Source: an uncultured Lachnospiraceae bacterium (GTDB lineage: Bacteria > Bacillota > Clostridia > Lachnospirales > Lachnospiraceae). From it: 35,665 nucleotides of DNA. The first letter of the stretch is position 1. Every line of letters starts with the position of its first letter. Where the stretch lies: NCBI GenBank assembly GCA_946549155.1, contig CAMNQN010000002.1, forward strand, positions 1-35,665. Reading direction: 5' to 3'. A program made the translations under genes and the position numbers. The notes below the pieces were generated by a model that was not told the DNA's origin, did no database searches, and was given only the letters and a program-made list of their open reading frames with translations. Below, one piece after another: positions 25,385 through 32,429 of this stretch.

Positions 25385-26706
25385 ACTTCCCTTTTTCCGC
25401 CTGCTTTTTTTCTCAGCCTTCCCGCCGCTCTGCGCACCGCCTTGTAGGGCCAGATAAACAGATTCAGCCGCTTTTGAAGGTGCTCGTTCTGCAGCCGCAG
25501 CTCTATGCCCTCCTTCACCAGATAATCGTTTCTGTGGTAAATGATATATCCAATGGAAAGACAGTCATACCCTTTATTTTTTATCCGAAACTCCGGATTT
25601 TCCCGGAAATGATAGATATCCTCATAATGCACCTGGGCGTTATGGGAGAGAAGCTCTGCCTCCTCCCCATAAACCGCTCCGGCCCCGCTCTTTTCCTCTG
25701 CTTCCCGGGCCCCATCTGCTTCCCCGCCCCGGATTCCGTACAGCTTCAAAATGCACTCCGTATCCGCCGGGCGGAGGATAAATTCCCGGTACCGTTTCGT
25801 ATCCGGTATCGCAACGGTCTCCTTCACTTCCCCCTGAAAATGCAGGGAAAAATGCAGTTCCTCCGGCTCCTCCGGCCGTTCCTTTGGCACGCCAAGCAGG
25901 GTCACTCCATAATATACATGCTCCGTATTCCAGTAATCCAGGAAAAAGCAGCAGCGCCGCATCCTGGGGTACAGCTTAGACAGCACATAAAGCTCATCCC
26001 GGCCCGCCACGTACCTTTGAAAACTGACCTCCATGCCGTAGTACACCGGAATCTCCTCCGGCTTTACACCGCCGATGGCATACAGCTCCTCTAACTGCTC
26101 CCGGGGAAGCGTCTGCAGCATCCCGTGCAGGATCAGGCTTCTGGCAAAAAGAAAGGAGATGGGCACCATAAAGTCAAACACCCACTCATAGTCCACCAGA
26201 TGGTAGTCCGTCCCATCCTTCGTCTCCTCCACCAGAAGATTGGCAAAAATCATATCCAGATTAGACAGCGGCGCAGCCGTAAGCCCCTCCGGCAAAGCCA
26301 CCGTTCCGAACAGCTCCTCAAATTCCGGCGTGGACCGAAAGGGACGCAAACCGGATGCGGATTCCAAAATCTCCCACAGCAGCCGGACATCCTCCTTCAC
26401 CCTCTCAAACTCTCCCCGCTCCACATGCTCCGTCAGCAGGCTCTCCAGGCTCTTTCCCTCAAGGAAGGGAAAGGCCGCCCTGCGCTGGTCCATTCTGCGG
26501 CAGGGACAGACATGGAGGGAAGGATAGCGGTAAAGCTGTTCCAGCTTTTTCCCGTTTTCAGCCAGGCGGCCGATATGGTCCTCTGCCTCCGGCGTTAGCG
26601 CCTGCTTCTCCACCCTCCGCTGCCCGTCCTCCTCCAGGATTCTGGTGGCAATCTGAAAGGGCAGTCTGCGCTCTCTGGACAGCTTGGCATACAATACTTT
26701 CTTCAC
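25381..26706 (-). CDS. Protein-kinase-fold protein, candidate glycan-cap kinase
   Basis: This 441-residue protein is not obviously annotated from sequence alone but shows kinase-like features. There is a Lys in RRVEKQAL (K34), acidic residues in the next helix (E39/E41) and a hinge-like AFPFLEGKSLESLL (78-91). A catalytic-loop pattern L-D-x4-N follows (D151, N156), then a metal-binding Asp in HLVDYEW (D172). A beta-rich region (about 255-380) and a basic amphipathic C-terminus (GIELRLQNEHLQKRLNLF onward) complete it. The GTG start follows GAGGT. It lies 4 bp after a methyltransferase gene and 1 kb from a Wzt with a C-terminal domain. That order recalls WbdD, the methyltransferase-kinase that caps E. 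coli O9a chains. A phosphotransfer role is inferred. Confidence 0.6.
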   Translation of the reverse strand: MKKVLYAKLSRERRLPFQIATRILEEDGQRRVEKQALTPEAEDHIGRLAENGKKLEQLYRYPSLHVCPCRRMDQRRAAFPFLEGKSLESLLTEHVERGEFERVKEDVRLLWEILESASGLRPFRSTPEFEELFGTVALPEGLTAAPLSNLDMIFANLLVEETKDGTDYHLVDYEWVFDFMVPISFLFARSLILHGMLQTLPREQLEELYAIGGVKPEEIPVYYGMEVSFQRYVAGRDELYVLSKLYPRMRRCCFFLDYWNTEHVYYGVTLLGVPKERPEEPEELHFSLHFQGEVKETVAIPDTKRYREFILRPADTECILKLYGIRGGEADGAREAEEKSGAGAVYGEEAELLSHNAQVHYEDIYHFRENPEFRIKNKGYDCLSIGYIIYHRNDYLVKEGIELRLQNEHLQKRLNLFIWPYKAVRRAAGRLRKKAGGKREV

Positions 26707-26710
26707 TGGG

Positions 26711-27640
26711 CTACCTCGTTTCTTTCTTCTTCACACTCACAAAAAAGGAATTGGAAAAGATGGGGAAATATCCGGACTCAATGATACCGTCAAAGGCCTT
26801 TCCCTCATCAAACAGCACATAGCGGTCCGCATCAAAATTGCGGATATTGTTTAGCAGCTCCCCCTTCTTTGGGAGATAGTCATCCGAATAAATCGCCGTG
26901 GGCAGTTTATAATCCGGATAAGGATAATAAAATTCGTACTCCCGGTACCCGTTTTTCTGTAACATCTGTTCCAGCTCCGCCTTGCTGAAGGTACGGACAC
27001 CGCTGGTGGTGGGATAGCCCTCGATTCCCTCAAAGGCCCGCCCCTTATGATCCTCCCTGCATCCGGCAAAATATTTCAGTCCCAGCCGGTTCTCAATGGC
27101 GATCAGAATCTCACCGTCCTCCTTCAGCAGCCGATTAATCTTGTCCAGGAACACGCCATAGGGGTCCGGCTCCTGCATATAGCTTTCCGCATATTCGTAA
27201 ACCCCGATGAGCGTAATATAGTCAAACTGCTCCGTCAGCGTCTGGGCCACCGCATTGAAATTTCCCACCATCAGCTCCAGATTTTTGGCTTCCCTGTTCC
27301 GCCAGGCATTGATGAGACTGCGGCGCTTGGACAGATCGTTGGCCACCACCCGGTCCGCCATTTTCACCAGCGCGGCGGTGATGGCCCCGCATCCTGCCCC
27401 CACCTCCAGCACACTGGCTCCCGGTTTCATGGGATACCAGCCGATGATGTTGGTCCGCTGCTCCGACAGGTGATAGAGGTAGGGCCATTCCCCCTTCTCC
27501 CGGATAATGCGCGGGAACTCCCTGGAACTGTGATTTTTCACAATCTCCAGCAATTCCTCCTCCACCTCTCCGTCGCTGTAAAGATCCTGCCCCTCATAGC
27601 AGTCCAAATTCAGAACAACATTTCCGATCATTTCTGTCAT
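26711..27640 (-). CDS. Class I SAM-dependent methyltransferase, candidate chain-capping enzyme
   Basis: This 309-residue Rossmann-fold methyltransferase has SAM motif I VLEVGAGCGAIT (about 77-88), the acidic end of strand 2 VVANDLSKRR (D102), YITLIGVYEYAE and GEILIAIENRLGLKYFAG. Its N-terminal part (LYSDGEVEEELLEIV, WPYLYHLSEQRTNIIGWYP) is typical of methyltransferases in polysaccharide loci. I chose ATG 27640, which has AAGGAG 6 nt upstream; the frame extends to 27673 and overlaps the wzt stop. It is followed after 4 bp by the kinase-fold gene, so the two are likely made together. The acceptor may be the non-reducing end of the glycan or a phosphate added by the partner (inference). Confidence 0.85.
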   Translation of the reverse strand: MTEMIGNVVLNLDCYEGQDLYSDGEVEEELLEIVKNHSSREFPRIIREKGEWPYLYHLSEQRTNIIGWYPMKPGASVLEVGAGCGAITAALVKMADRVVANDLSKRRSLINAWRNREAKNLELMVGNFNAVAQTLTEQFDYITLIGVYEYAESYMQEPDPYGVFLDKINRLLKEDGEILIAIENRLGLKYFAGCREDHKGRAFEGIEGYPTTSGVRTFSKAELEQMLQKNGYREYEFYYPYPDYKLPTAIYSDDYLPKKGELLNNIRNFDADRYVLFDEGKAFDGIIESGYFPIFSNSFFVSVKKKETR

Positions 27641-27665
27641 ATTCTGCTCCTTCTGTCCGTTCCCT

Positions 27666-28949
27666 CTATTCATATCTCACCGACGCGTTCATATCGAAAT
27701 ATCCCACGGTGTCCTTCGTGGAAAATACTTCCAGAAAGCAGGCGTCATACAACCGATGGTAAATAACAAGCTGATCCATCTCATAACCGGTACAGCCCAG
27801 GGACAGCAGATACTGGCCGCTCTGCAGATTCATCTCCTGGGTAAAGCAGACCACCACCTCCTGGCCCTCCTTCACATGCTCCGGCGTACTGCCCTCCAGC
27901 GCGCTGTTGGTACCGGTAAGCTCCGTCCCCTTCCGGTCCTTAATCGTGTAGGCAAAAATGGGATGGTCCATGGCTCTGTGAAAACGCACCCGCATCCGTA
28001 TCTGAAATTTCTTTCCCTTATCCAGGGAGGAGGTGATCATCCCCTTGTGGTCAATCACCGCATAATCCACAATCTCCGCGGCTTTCTCCCCGTACTCCAC
28101 CAGATTGGGATTGACGATCACCTGTTCCTTCCACAGCCGGTCCGTATTCCACAGAGTGTCTGCTTCTTCCCCCTTGGCCTCCTGCGCTTCCTCCGCCTCC
28201 GGTTCGTAATACTGATTCGCCAGAATTTTTTTATAGATATCCACCGCCTCCGAGCATTTTCCCACAAACACCTGCTTTCCCTTATTCAAAAGCAGCGCCC
28301 GGTCACAGTATTTAATAATGCTTCCCATATCATGGGACACAAAGATGATGGTCTTTCCCGCTTCCTTAAATTCTGTAAACTTCCGATAACACTTGGCCTG
28401 GAAGAAAATGTCCCCCACGCTCAGGGCCTCGTCCACGATCAGGATATCCGGCTCCACGTTGATGGCCACCGCGAAGGCCAGACGGGCAAACATACCGCTG
28501 GAATAATTCTTCACCGGCTGATTCACAAAATCCCCGATATCCGCAAAGGAAATGATATCCTCCAGCCTCGCCGCCATCTCCTCGTCGGTAAATCCCATCA
28601 TGGTCCCATTCAGATAAATATTCTCAATGCCGGTGTACTCCATATTAAAGCCGGCCCCCAGCTCCAGCAGCGCGCTGACCTTTCCGTCGATCTCCACACT
28701 GCCTTCGGTGGGATTTAATACCCCTGTGATAATTTTCAGCAGGGTGGATTTTCCCGATCCGTTGGTGCCGATGATGCCCACCGCTTCCCCCCGTCTGATC
28801 TCCAGATTTACCCCTGACAGGGCAAAGTGATCGGTGTGATAACATTTATGGGTCAGCGAAAGGGATTCCTTCAGCCGGTCTCTTGGTTTCTCGAATATTT
28901 TATATACCTTGCTGATCTCTTTGATCTCTACCGCATTCTGTTTTTTCAT
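27666..28949 (-). CDS. wzt: Polysaccharide ABC transporter ATP-binding subunit with C-terminal carbohydrate-binding-like domain (Wzt)
   Basis: The 427-residue protein has an ABC ATPase domain: Walker A GTNGSGKS (61-68), the family-typical ELGAGFNMEYTGIEN (96-110), signature YSSGM (149-153), Walker B ILIVDE (169-174) and the switch His in FVSHDM. A linker and a beta-sandwich-like domain of about 150 residues follow (FQIRMRVRF, FAYTIKDRKGTELTGTNS, SGQYLLSLGC). In Wzt proteins of the E. coli O9a type this extra domain binds the finished, capped end of the glycan and licenses export. The ATG at 28949 follows GGAAGG. It pairs with the permease gene 32 bp upstream, and a methyltransferase/kinase-fold pair follows. 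Confidence 0.92.
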   Translation of the reverse strand: MKKQNAVEIKEISKVYKIFEKPRDRLKESLSLTHKCYHTDHFALSGVNLEIRRGEAVGIIGTNGSGKSTLLKIITGVLNPTEGSVEIDGKVSALLELGAGFNMEYTGIENIYLNGTMMGFTDEEMAARLEDIISFADIGDFVNQPVKNYSSGMFARLAFAVAINVEPDILIVDEALSVGDIFFQAKCYRKFTEFKEAGKTIIFVSHDMGSIIKYCDRALLLNKGKQVFVGKCSEAVDIYKKILANQYYEPEAEEAQEAKGEEADTLWNTDRLWKEQVIVNPNLVEYGEKAAEIVDYAVIDHKGMITSSLDKGKKFQIRMRVRFHRAMDHPIFAYTIKDRKGTELTGTNSALEGSTPEHVKEGQEVVVCFTQEMNLQSGQYLLSLGCTGYEMDQLVIYHRLYDACFLEVFSTKDTVGYFDMNASVRYE

Positions 28950-28981
28950 AGCTTCCTTCCTTCTCTTCGCGGGTCCCCTTC

Positions 28982-29782
28982 CTACAGCACGTCTGAAAAA
29001 TGCACCCGCAGCTTCTTGAAAATGTGAAACCCGAACCACCCCACAAAAAGAGTCACCGCCCAGAAATACAGGGTGTCCCAGCCATGCTCCCAGAACCACA
29101 CGCCGTTAATATAACAATCCCGATACCCCTGCACAATGTACACAAAGGGATTCAGCTTCACCACCCGCATCAGCATGGAGTGACCGCCCAGCATCTGATT
29201 CATATCCCACATAATCGGGCAGGCCCACATCCATACCTGAAGAATGATACTGACAATCTGGCTGAAATCCCGGAAAAAAGGCACGATGGAGGAGGTGAGA
29301 AACGCCAGGCCCAGCGTAAAGCAGATCGTACAGAGCATATAATAAAGGATCTGAACAAACTGCACCGGCGGCACCTTCCCGAAGCAAAGAAAAATCACCA
29401 GCACCAGCGCCACGAAAAACACATGGACAAACAGGGAGGAGATCACCTTCACCACCGGAAGAATACTGATCTGAAACACCACCTTCTTCACCAGATAAGA
29501 ATACTCCCGGAAACAGTTGGAAGCGTTCAGAAGCGCCTCCGAAAAGAAAAACCAGGGAATAATGCCGGAGGCCAGCGTCAGCGCATACGGATATCCCTCC
29601 GCCGAAGGCGAAGCTTTAAATCCAAACTGAAAGATAATAATATAGATCATCATCGTAACGATGGGCTGCACAAACGCCCACACAATCCCGAAATAGGATC
29701 CTGCGTACTTGGTTTTAAAATCATTCCTGGATAACTTCCAGATCATCCTCCGGTTATCCAGCAGTTCTCTCACTGTATTCAT
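28982..29782 (-). CDS. wzm: Polysaccharide ABC transporter permease (Wzm)
   Basis: This 266-residue ABC-2 type permease has about six membrane helices. An amphipathic N-terminal region (LLDNRRMIWKLSRNDFKTKY) is followed by the family motif YAGSYFGIVWAFVQPI. Later helices include IIPWFFFSEALLNASNCF and a typical VWMWACPIMWD segment near the coupling region, then LNPFVYIVQGYRD. It would form the dimeric channel that moves an undecaprenyl-linked glycan out of the cell, powered by Wzt. The start follows AAGGAG at 7 nt. It is the third gene of operon I, between a GT2 and wzt. Confidence 0.92.
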   Translation of the reverse strand: MNTVRELLDNRRMIWKLSRNDFKTKYAGSYFGIVWAFVQPIVTMMIYIIIFQFGFKASPSAEGYPYALTLASGIIPWFFFSEALLNASNCFREYSYLVKKVVFQISILPVVKVISSLFVHVFFVALVLVIFLCFGKVPPVQFVQILYYMLCTICFTLGLAFLTSSIVPFFRDFSQIVSIILQVWMWACPIMWDMNQMLGGHSMLMRVVKLNPFVYIVQGYRDCYINGVWFWEHGWDTLYFWAVTLFVGWFGFHIFKKLRVHFSDVL

Positions 29783-29797
29783 CCGTTTACTCCTTTT

Positions 29798-30616
29798 TTA
29801 ATCGCCAAACCTGGCCGATCTGCTCTTTTGACCGCCTGCTGCGCCGTTTTGCCCGGCCGTCAGATATTTCCACACGCCGTTTAACGCGTAGCTGATAAAG
29901 CACAGCCCGGACCTTGCCGGGCCAAATCCCATATAACGATATACCTTAAATGTCATGGCGGCGGATTTCCACTTCCGCCCCGATTTTCCGGAGGCGGAGA
30001 GCCTGTATTTTAAAAGAGGCTCATTGATGCCTGCCGCATACCCGTATTTTTTCAGAATTTTCAGCCAGGTAATATAATCCTCATGGCTGTCCTCATGCTC
30101 CATGGGAAACTCCAGCGCCGTCTGCCGCGCAAGCACCACAGAGGAACAGTTGATGCTGTTATGCCGCAGCAGATCCCGGTAAGTAATCCGTCTCCCTACC
30201 CCGATCACCCGGCCTGTCAGCTCCCCATCCGGAGTCATCAGCTCCCTGGCTGTGGAACAGAGCGCACAGTTTTCTTTTTCTAAAACGCAAAGCTGCTTCT
30301 CCAGCTTTCCCTCCGCCCAGTAATCATCAGAATCCAAAAAGGCCACGTACTTTCCCCTGGCCTCTTTCACTCCCCGGTTTCTGCTGGCCGCAGCGCCCAT
30401 ATTCCTGTCGTTTCTCAAAAAGCGTACCCGGCCATCCTTCTCATATTGTGCTTTCACCGCCTCCAGATTATCGGTGGAGCAGTCGTCAATCACGACAATC
30501 TCCAGCTCTACCCGCTGGTTCAGCGCCGAATCCAGGGCCTGGGGCAAAGTTTTCGCACCGTTATGCACCGGGATCACCACAGAGACCACCGGGCTTTTTT
30601 TTCCTGCTTCTTCCAA
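29798..30616 (-). CDS. Family 2 glycosyltransferase
   Basis: This GT-A enzyme of about 272 residues has the start strand VSVVIPVHNGAKTLPQAL, VIDDCSTDNLEAV, RNMGAAASRNRGVKEARG, the DXD-like FLDSDDYW and HEDSHEDYITWLKIL. The C-terminus has one possible membrane-touching helix (SGLCFISYALNGVW). The start is uncertain: the frame runs up to a GTG at 30682 that overlaps the upstream gene. I prefer TTG 30616 just after that gene's stop, with AAGGAG 14 nt upstream. It is the second gene of operon I, immediately after the sugar phosphotransferase, and may add the second sugar to the lipid-linked primer. Confidence 0.82.
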   Translation of the reverse strand: MEEAGKKSPVVSVVIPVHNGAKTLPQALDSALNQRVELEIVVIDDCSTDNLEAVKAQYEKDGRVRFLRNDRNMGAAASRNRGVKEARGKYVAFLDSDDYWAEGKLEKQLCVLEKENCALCSTARELMTPDGELTGRVIGVGRRITYRDLLRHNSINCSSVVLARQTALEFPMEHEDSHEDYITWLKILKKYGYAAGINEPLLKYRLSASGKSGRKWKSAAMTFKVYRYMGFGPARSGLCFISYALNGVWKYLTAGQNGAAGGQKSRSARFGD

Positions 30617-30618
30617 TC

Positions 30619-32022
30619 TTACTTCCCGCACTCCTTCGTCTGTTTCACATCGGATTCCTTCGTTGCCGCTGTTACCTGCCACTGCTCTACACCCTCCGTA
30701 TTTTCTTTCTGGAACAAAATCTTAACCGTGGTGGCAATGAGCTGTAAATCCAGAAAAAAGGAATAATTCTCAATATACGTCAAATCCAGCTTCAGTTTAT
30801 CGTAAGGCGTGGTATTATATTTTCCATAAACCTGGGCGTATCCGGTCAGGCCCGCCTTCACCTTCAGCCGATAGGAAAACTCCGGAATCTCCTTCTCATA
30901 CTGGGCCGCAATCTCCGGCCGTTCCGGCCTCGGGCCCACCAGGGACATATCCCCCCTGATAATGTTAAAAAGCTGGGGCAGCTCGTCAAAATGAATATTT
31001 CGCAGCACCCTTCCCACCGGAGTAATCCTGCTGTCGTTTTTCATAGCCAGCCGGGCGCCGCCCTTCTCCGAATCCACCCGCAAACAGCGGAAATTAAACA
31101 CATAAAAAATCCTGCCGTCCCGGGTCAGACGCTCCTGACGGTAAAACACCGGGCCTCTGTCGTATCCCTTCACCAGAAGTGCGATCAGCACAAAAACAGG
31201 AGAAAGAATCACCAGCCCCAGGATAGAGCAGACCAGGTCAAAGACCCGCTTCATCACCTGCTGCTCCACCGTCAGCCCCCGGTTCCGAAACAGCAGCAGC
31301 GGTGTGTCAAACATGTGAATCTTCTCCGAACTCATAATCATAATATCGGAAATCTTCGGGGAGCAGTAGCACCGGATGTTTTTCTCAAAACAGTATTTCA
31401 CCAGCAGATTCCGCTCATGGGAGGGCATATCCCCGATGATCACGCCCTGATACTTCAGGATTCTCTCCTTAATATAATCCATGCCCCTTCCCAGGTAAAC
31501 CGCCTCACTGATTACATATTTGTCCTCACGACTGGAAATATTTTTCAGCAGCTTTTCCGGATTTCGGCTGTCGTAAATCATGATAACCTGCCTTGGCGGA
31601 TAGATACGCACATAAATCCACCGCACAAAAACCACCCACAGCAGAACAATCACCAGATTCACCGCCGTCAGTCTCAGCATCGGTTGAATGTGGGTCAAAA
31701 ATTTCCATCGCCCGATCAACGCAAGCTGAATATAGGCCACCACATTGGTACAGAGAACGGACAGGATCTGGGATATGATCACATCCAGCACCCGCATATA
31801 GCCCACCTTCAGCGCTCCGAACAGCTTTGACATGACAAACACAATAAACGCGTACAACAAAATCAACGCCCAGTGTCCCCGGCGCCAATACAAAGAACCA
31901 ATTACTTCCTTATAATTATATTGGGTAAACCAGACGTAGGCAAAATTCATCGTCTGTATGCCAATCACCATCACAGAGGCTAAAAACATGATAAGTCTTT
32001 TGTATCTCTCTCTTCTCACCAT
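30619..32022 (-). CDS. Polyprenyl-phosphate sugar phosphotransferase, first gene of operon I
   Basis: The 467-residue protein has four or more N-terminal helices, a nucleotide-fold-like middle (RQVIMIYDSRNPEKLLKNIS) and a C-terminal sugar-transferase domain. The latter has the membrane helix RVFDLVCSILGLVILSPVFV, FNFRCLRVDS, HFDELPQLFNIIRGDMSLVG, PRPERPE and AGLTGYAQVYGKYN. It links a sugar phosphate to undecaprenyl phosphate and starts the chain later exported by Wzm/Wzt. The usual KFRSM is FRCLR here, and RRTSLDE is RNIHFDE, so it has drifted from the copy at 11649. The start at 32022 follows AAGGGG at 8 nt. It sits directly after the operon promoter and leader. Confidence 0.9.
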   Translation of the reverse strand: MVRRERYKRLIMFLASVMVIGIQTMNFAYVWFTQYNYKEVIGSLYWRRGHWALILLYAFIVFVMSKLFGALKVGYMRVLDVIISQILSVLCTNVVAYIQLALIGRWKFLTHIQPMLRLTAVNLVIVLLWVVFVRWIYVRIYPPRQVIMIYDSRNPEKLLKNISSREDKYVISEAVYLGRGMDYIKERILKYQGVIIGDMPSHERNLLVKYCFEKNIRCYCSPKISDIMIMSSEKIHMFDTPLLLFRNRGLTVEQQVMKRVFDLVCSILGLVILSPVFVLIALLVKGYDRGPVFYRQERLTRDGRIFYVFNFRCLRVDSEKGGARLAMKNDSRITPVGRVLRNIHFDELPQLFNIIRGDMSLVGPRPERPEIAAQYEKEIPEFSYRLKVKAGLTGYAQVYGKYNTTPYDKLKLDLTYIENYSFFLDLQLIATTVKILFQKENTEGVEQWQVTAATKESDVKQTKECGK

Positions 32023-32062
32023 ACTACCAACCCCTTCAAAGAGTTTATCGTTTTGCCGGACC

Positions 32063-32120
32063 CACAAAAATGTAAAACATTTTCGTGCGTTAAGATATTG
32101 GCCGCAGACGGCCGATATCT
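32063..32120 (-). promoter_or_regulatory. Structured 5' leader of polysaccharide operon I
   Basis: Two hairpins fill the leader between the promoter and the first ribosome site. On the minus strand the first is a 12-bp stem (32120-32093, arms AGATATCGGCCG and CGGCCAATATCT, loop TCTG) with one G-U pair. The second is a 10-bp stem (32087-32063, arms CACGAAAATG and CATTTTTGTG, loop TTTTA). Neither is followed by a clean T-run. They could be an antitermination or processing signal for the 12.7-kb operon. Confidence 0.5.
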
Positions 32121-32149
32121 ATTATAATCTACCTCGCCTGAAAAGACAA
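32121..32149 (-). promoter_or_regulatory. Promoter of polysaccharide operon I
   Basis: TTGTCT (32149-32144) and TATAAT (32126-32121) are spaced by 17 bp. The expected start is about 95 nt upstream of the first gene. Confidence 0.72.
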
Positions 32150-32189
32150 CCTAAAAGAAACGGAAAACGCAGGAAGAGGAAATATGTTC

Positions 32190-32280
32190 TTCGTGTTTGG
32201 TTAATTATCAGGACGCAGGAAGGGAAAGGGCGGAGCCGACCCTGTCTCTTCCTGCGTCCTGGTAGTTAATGAAACACGAA
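32190..32280. repeat. Imperfect palindrome B (91 bp), same family as palindrome A
   Basis: The arms run from TTCGTGTTTGGTTAATTATC inward to CAGGACGCAGGAAG, with the mirror CTTCCTGCGTCCTG at 32249-32262 and matching ATGAAACACGAA at the end. The core can form a further hairpin (AGGGCGG/CCG.CCCT). The block TAATTATCAGGACGCAGGAAG is almost identical to the left end of palindrome A at 4527-4546. It lies between two divergent promoters, so it is not a terminator here. Confidence 0.8.
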
Positions 32281-32328
32281 CAGTAACAAACAATAAGAAA
32301 ATGTTAAGAAATACCAGACTGGGAATTC

Positions 32329-32357
32329 TTGTATCTCCTGGTCTAATCTGGTATAAT
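32329..32357 (+). promoter_or_regulatory. Promoter of the L,D-transpeptidase gene, with overlapping inverted repeat
   Basis: TTGTAT (32329-32334) and TATAAT (32352-32357) are spaced by 17 bp. An 8-bp inverted repeat ATACCAGA (32311-32318) and TCTGGTAT (32347-32354) brackets the -35 box and overlaps the -10 box, as a repressor site might. The leader is about 65 nt. Confidence 0.65.
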
Positions 32358-32429
32358 GAAGGAACAATCGGGCCTCAGGGGTATGGAGCTGCCCGAAAGT
32401 TATTTTTATTAATAAGGGAGGAATTCTGC

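Noticed and set aside
32277-32286. GAACAGTAAC resembles the MITE terminal repeat
   Set aside because: Only ten bases match, with no partner end or target duplication; probably chance.
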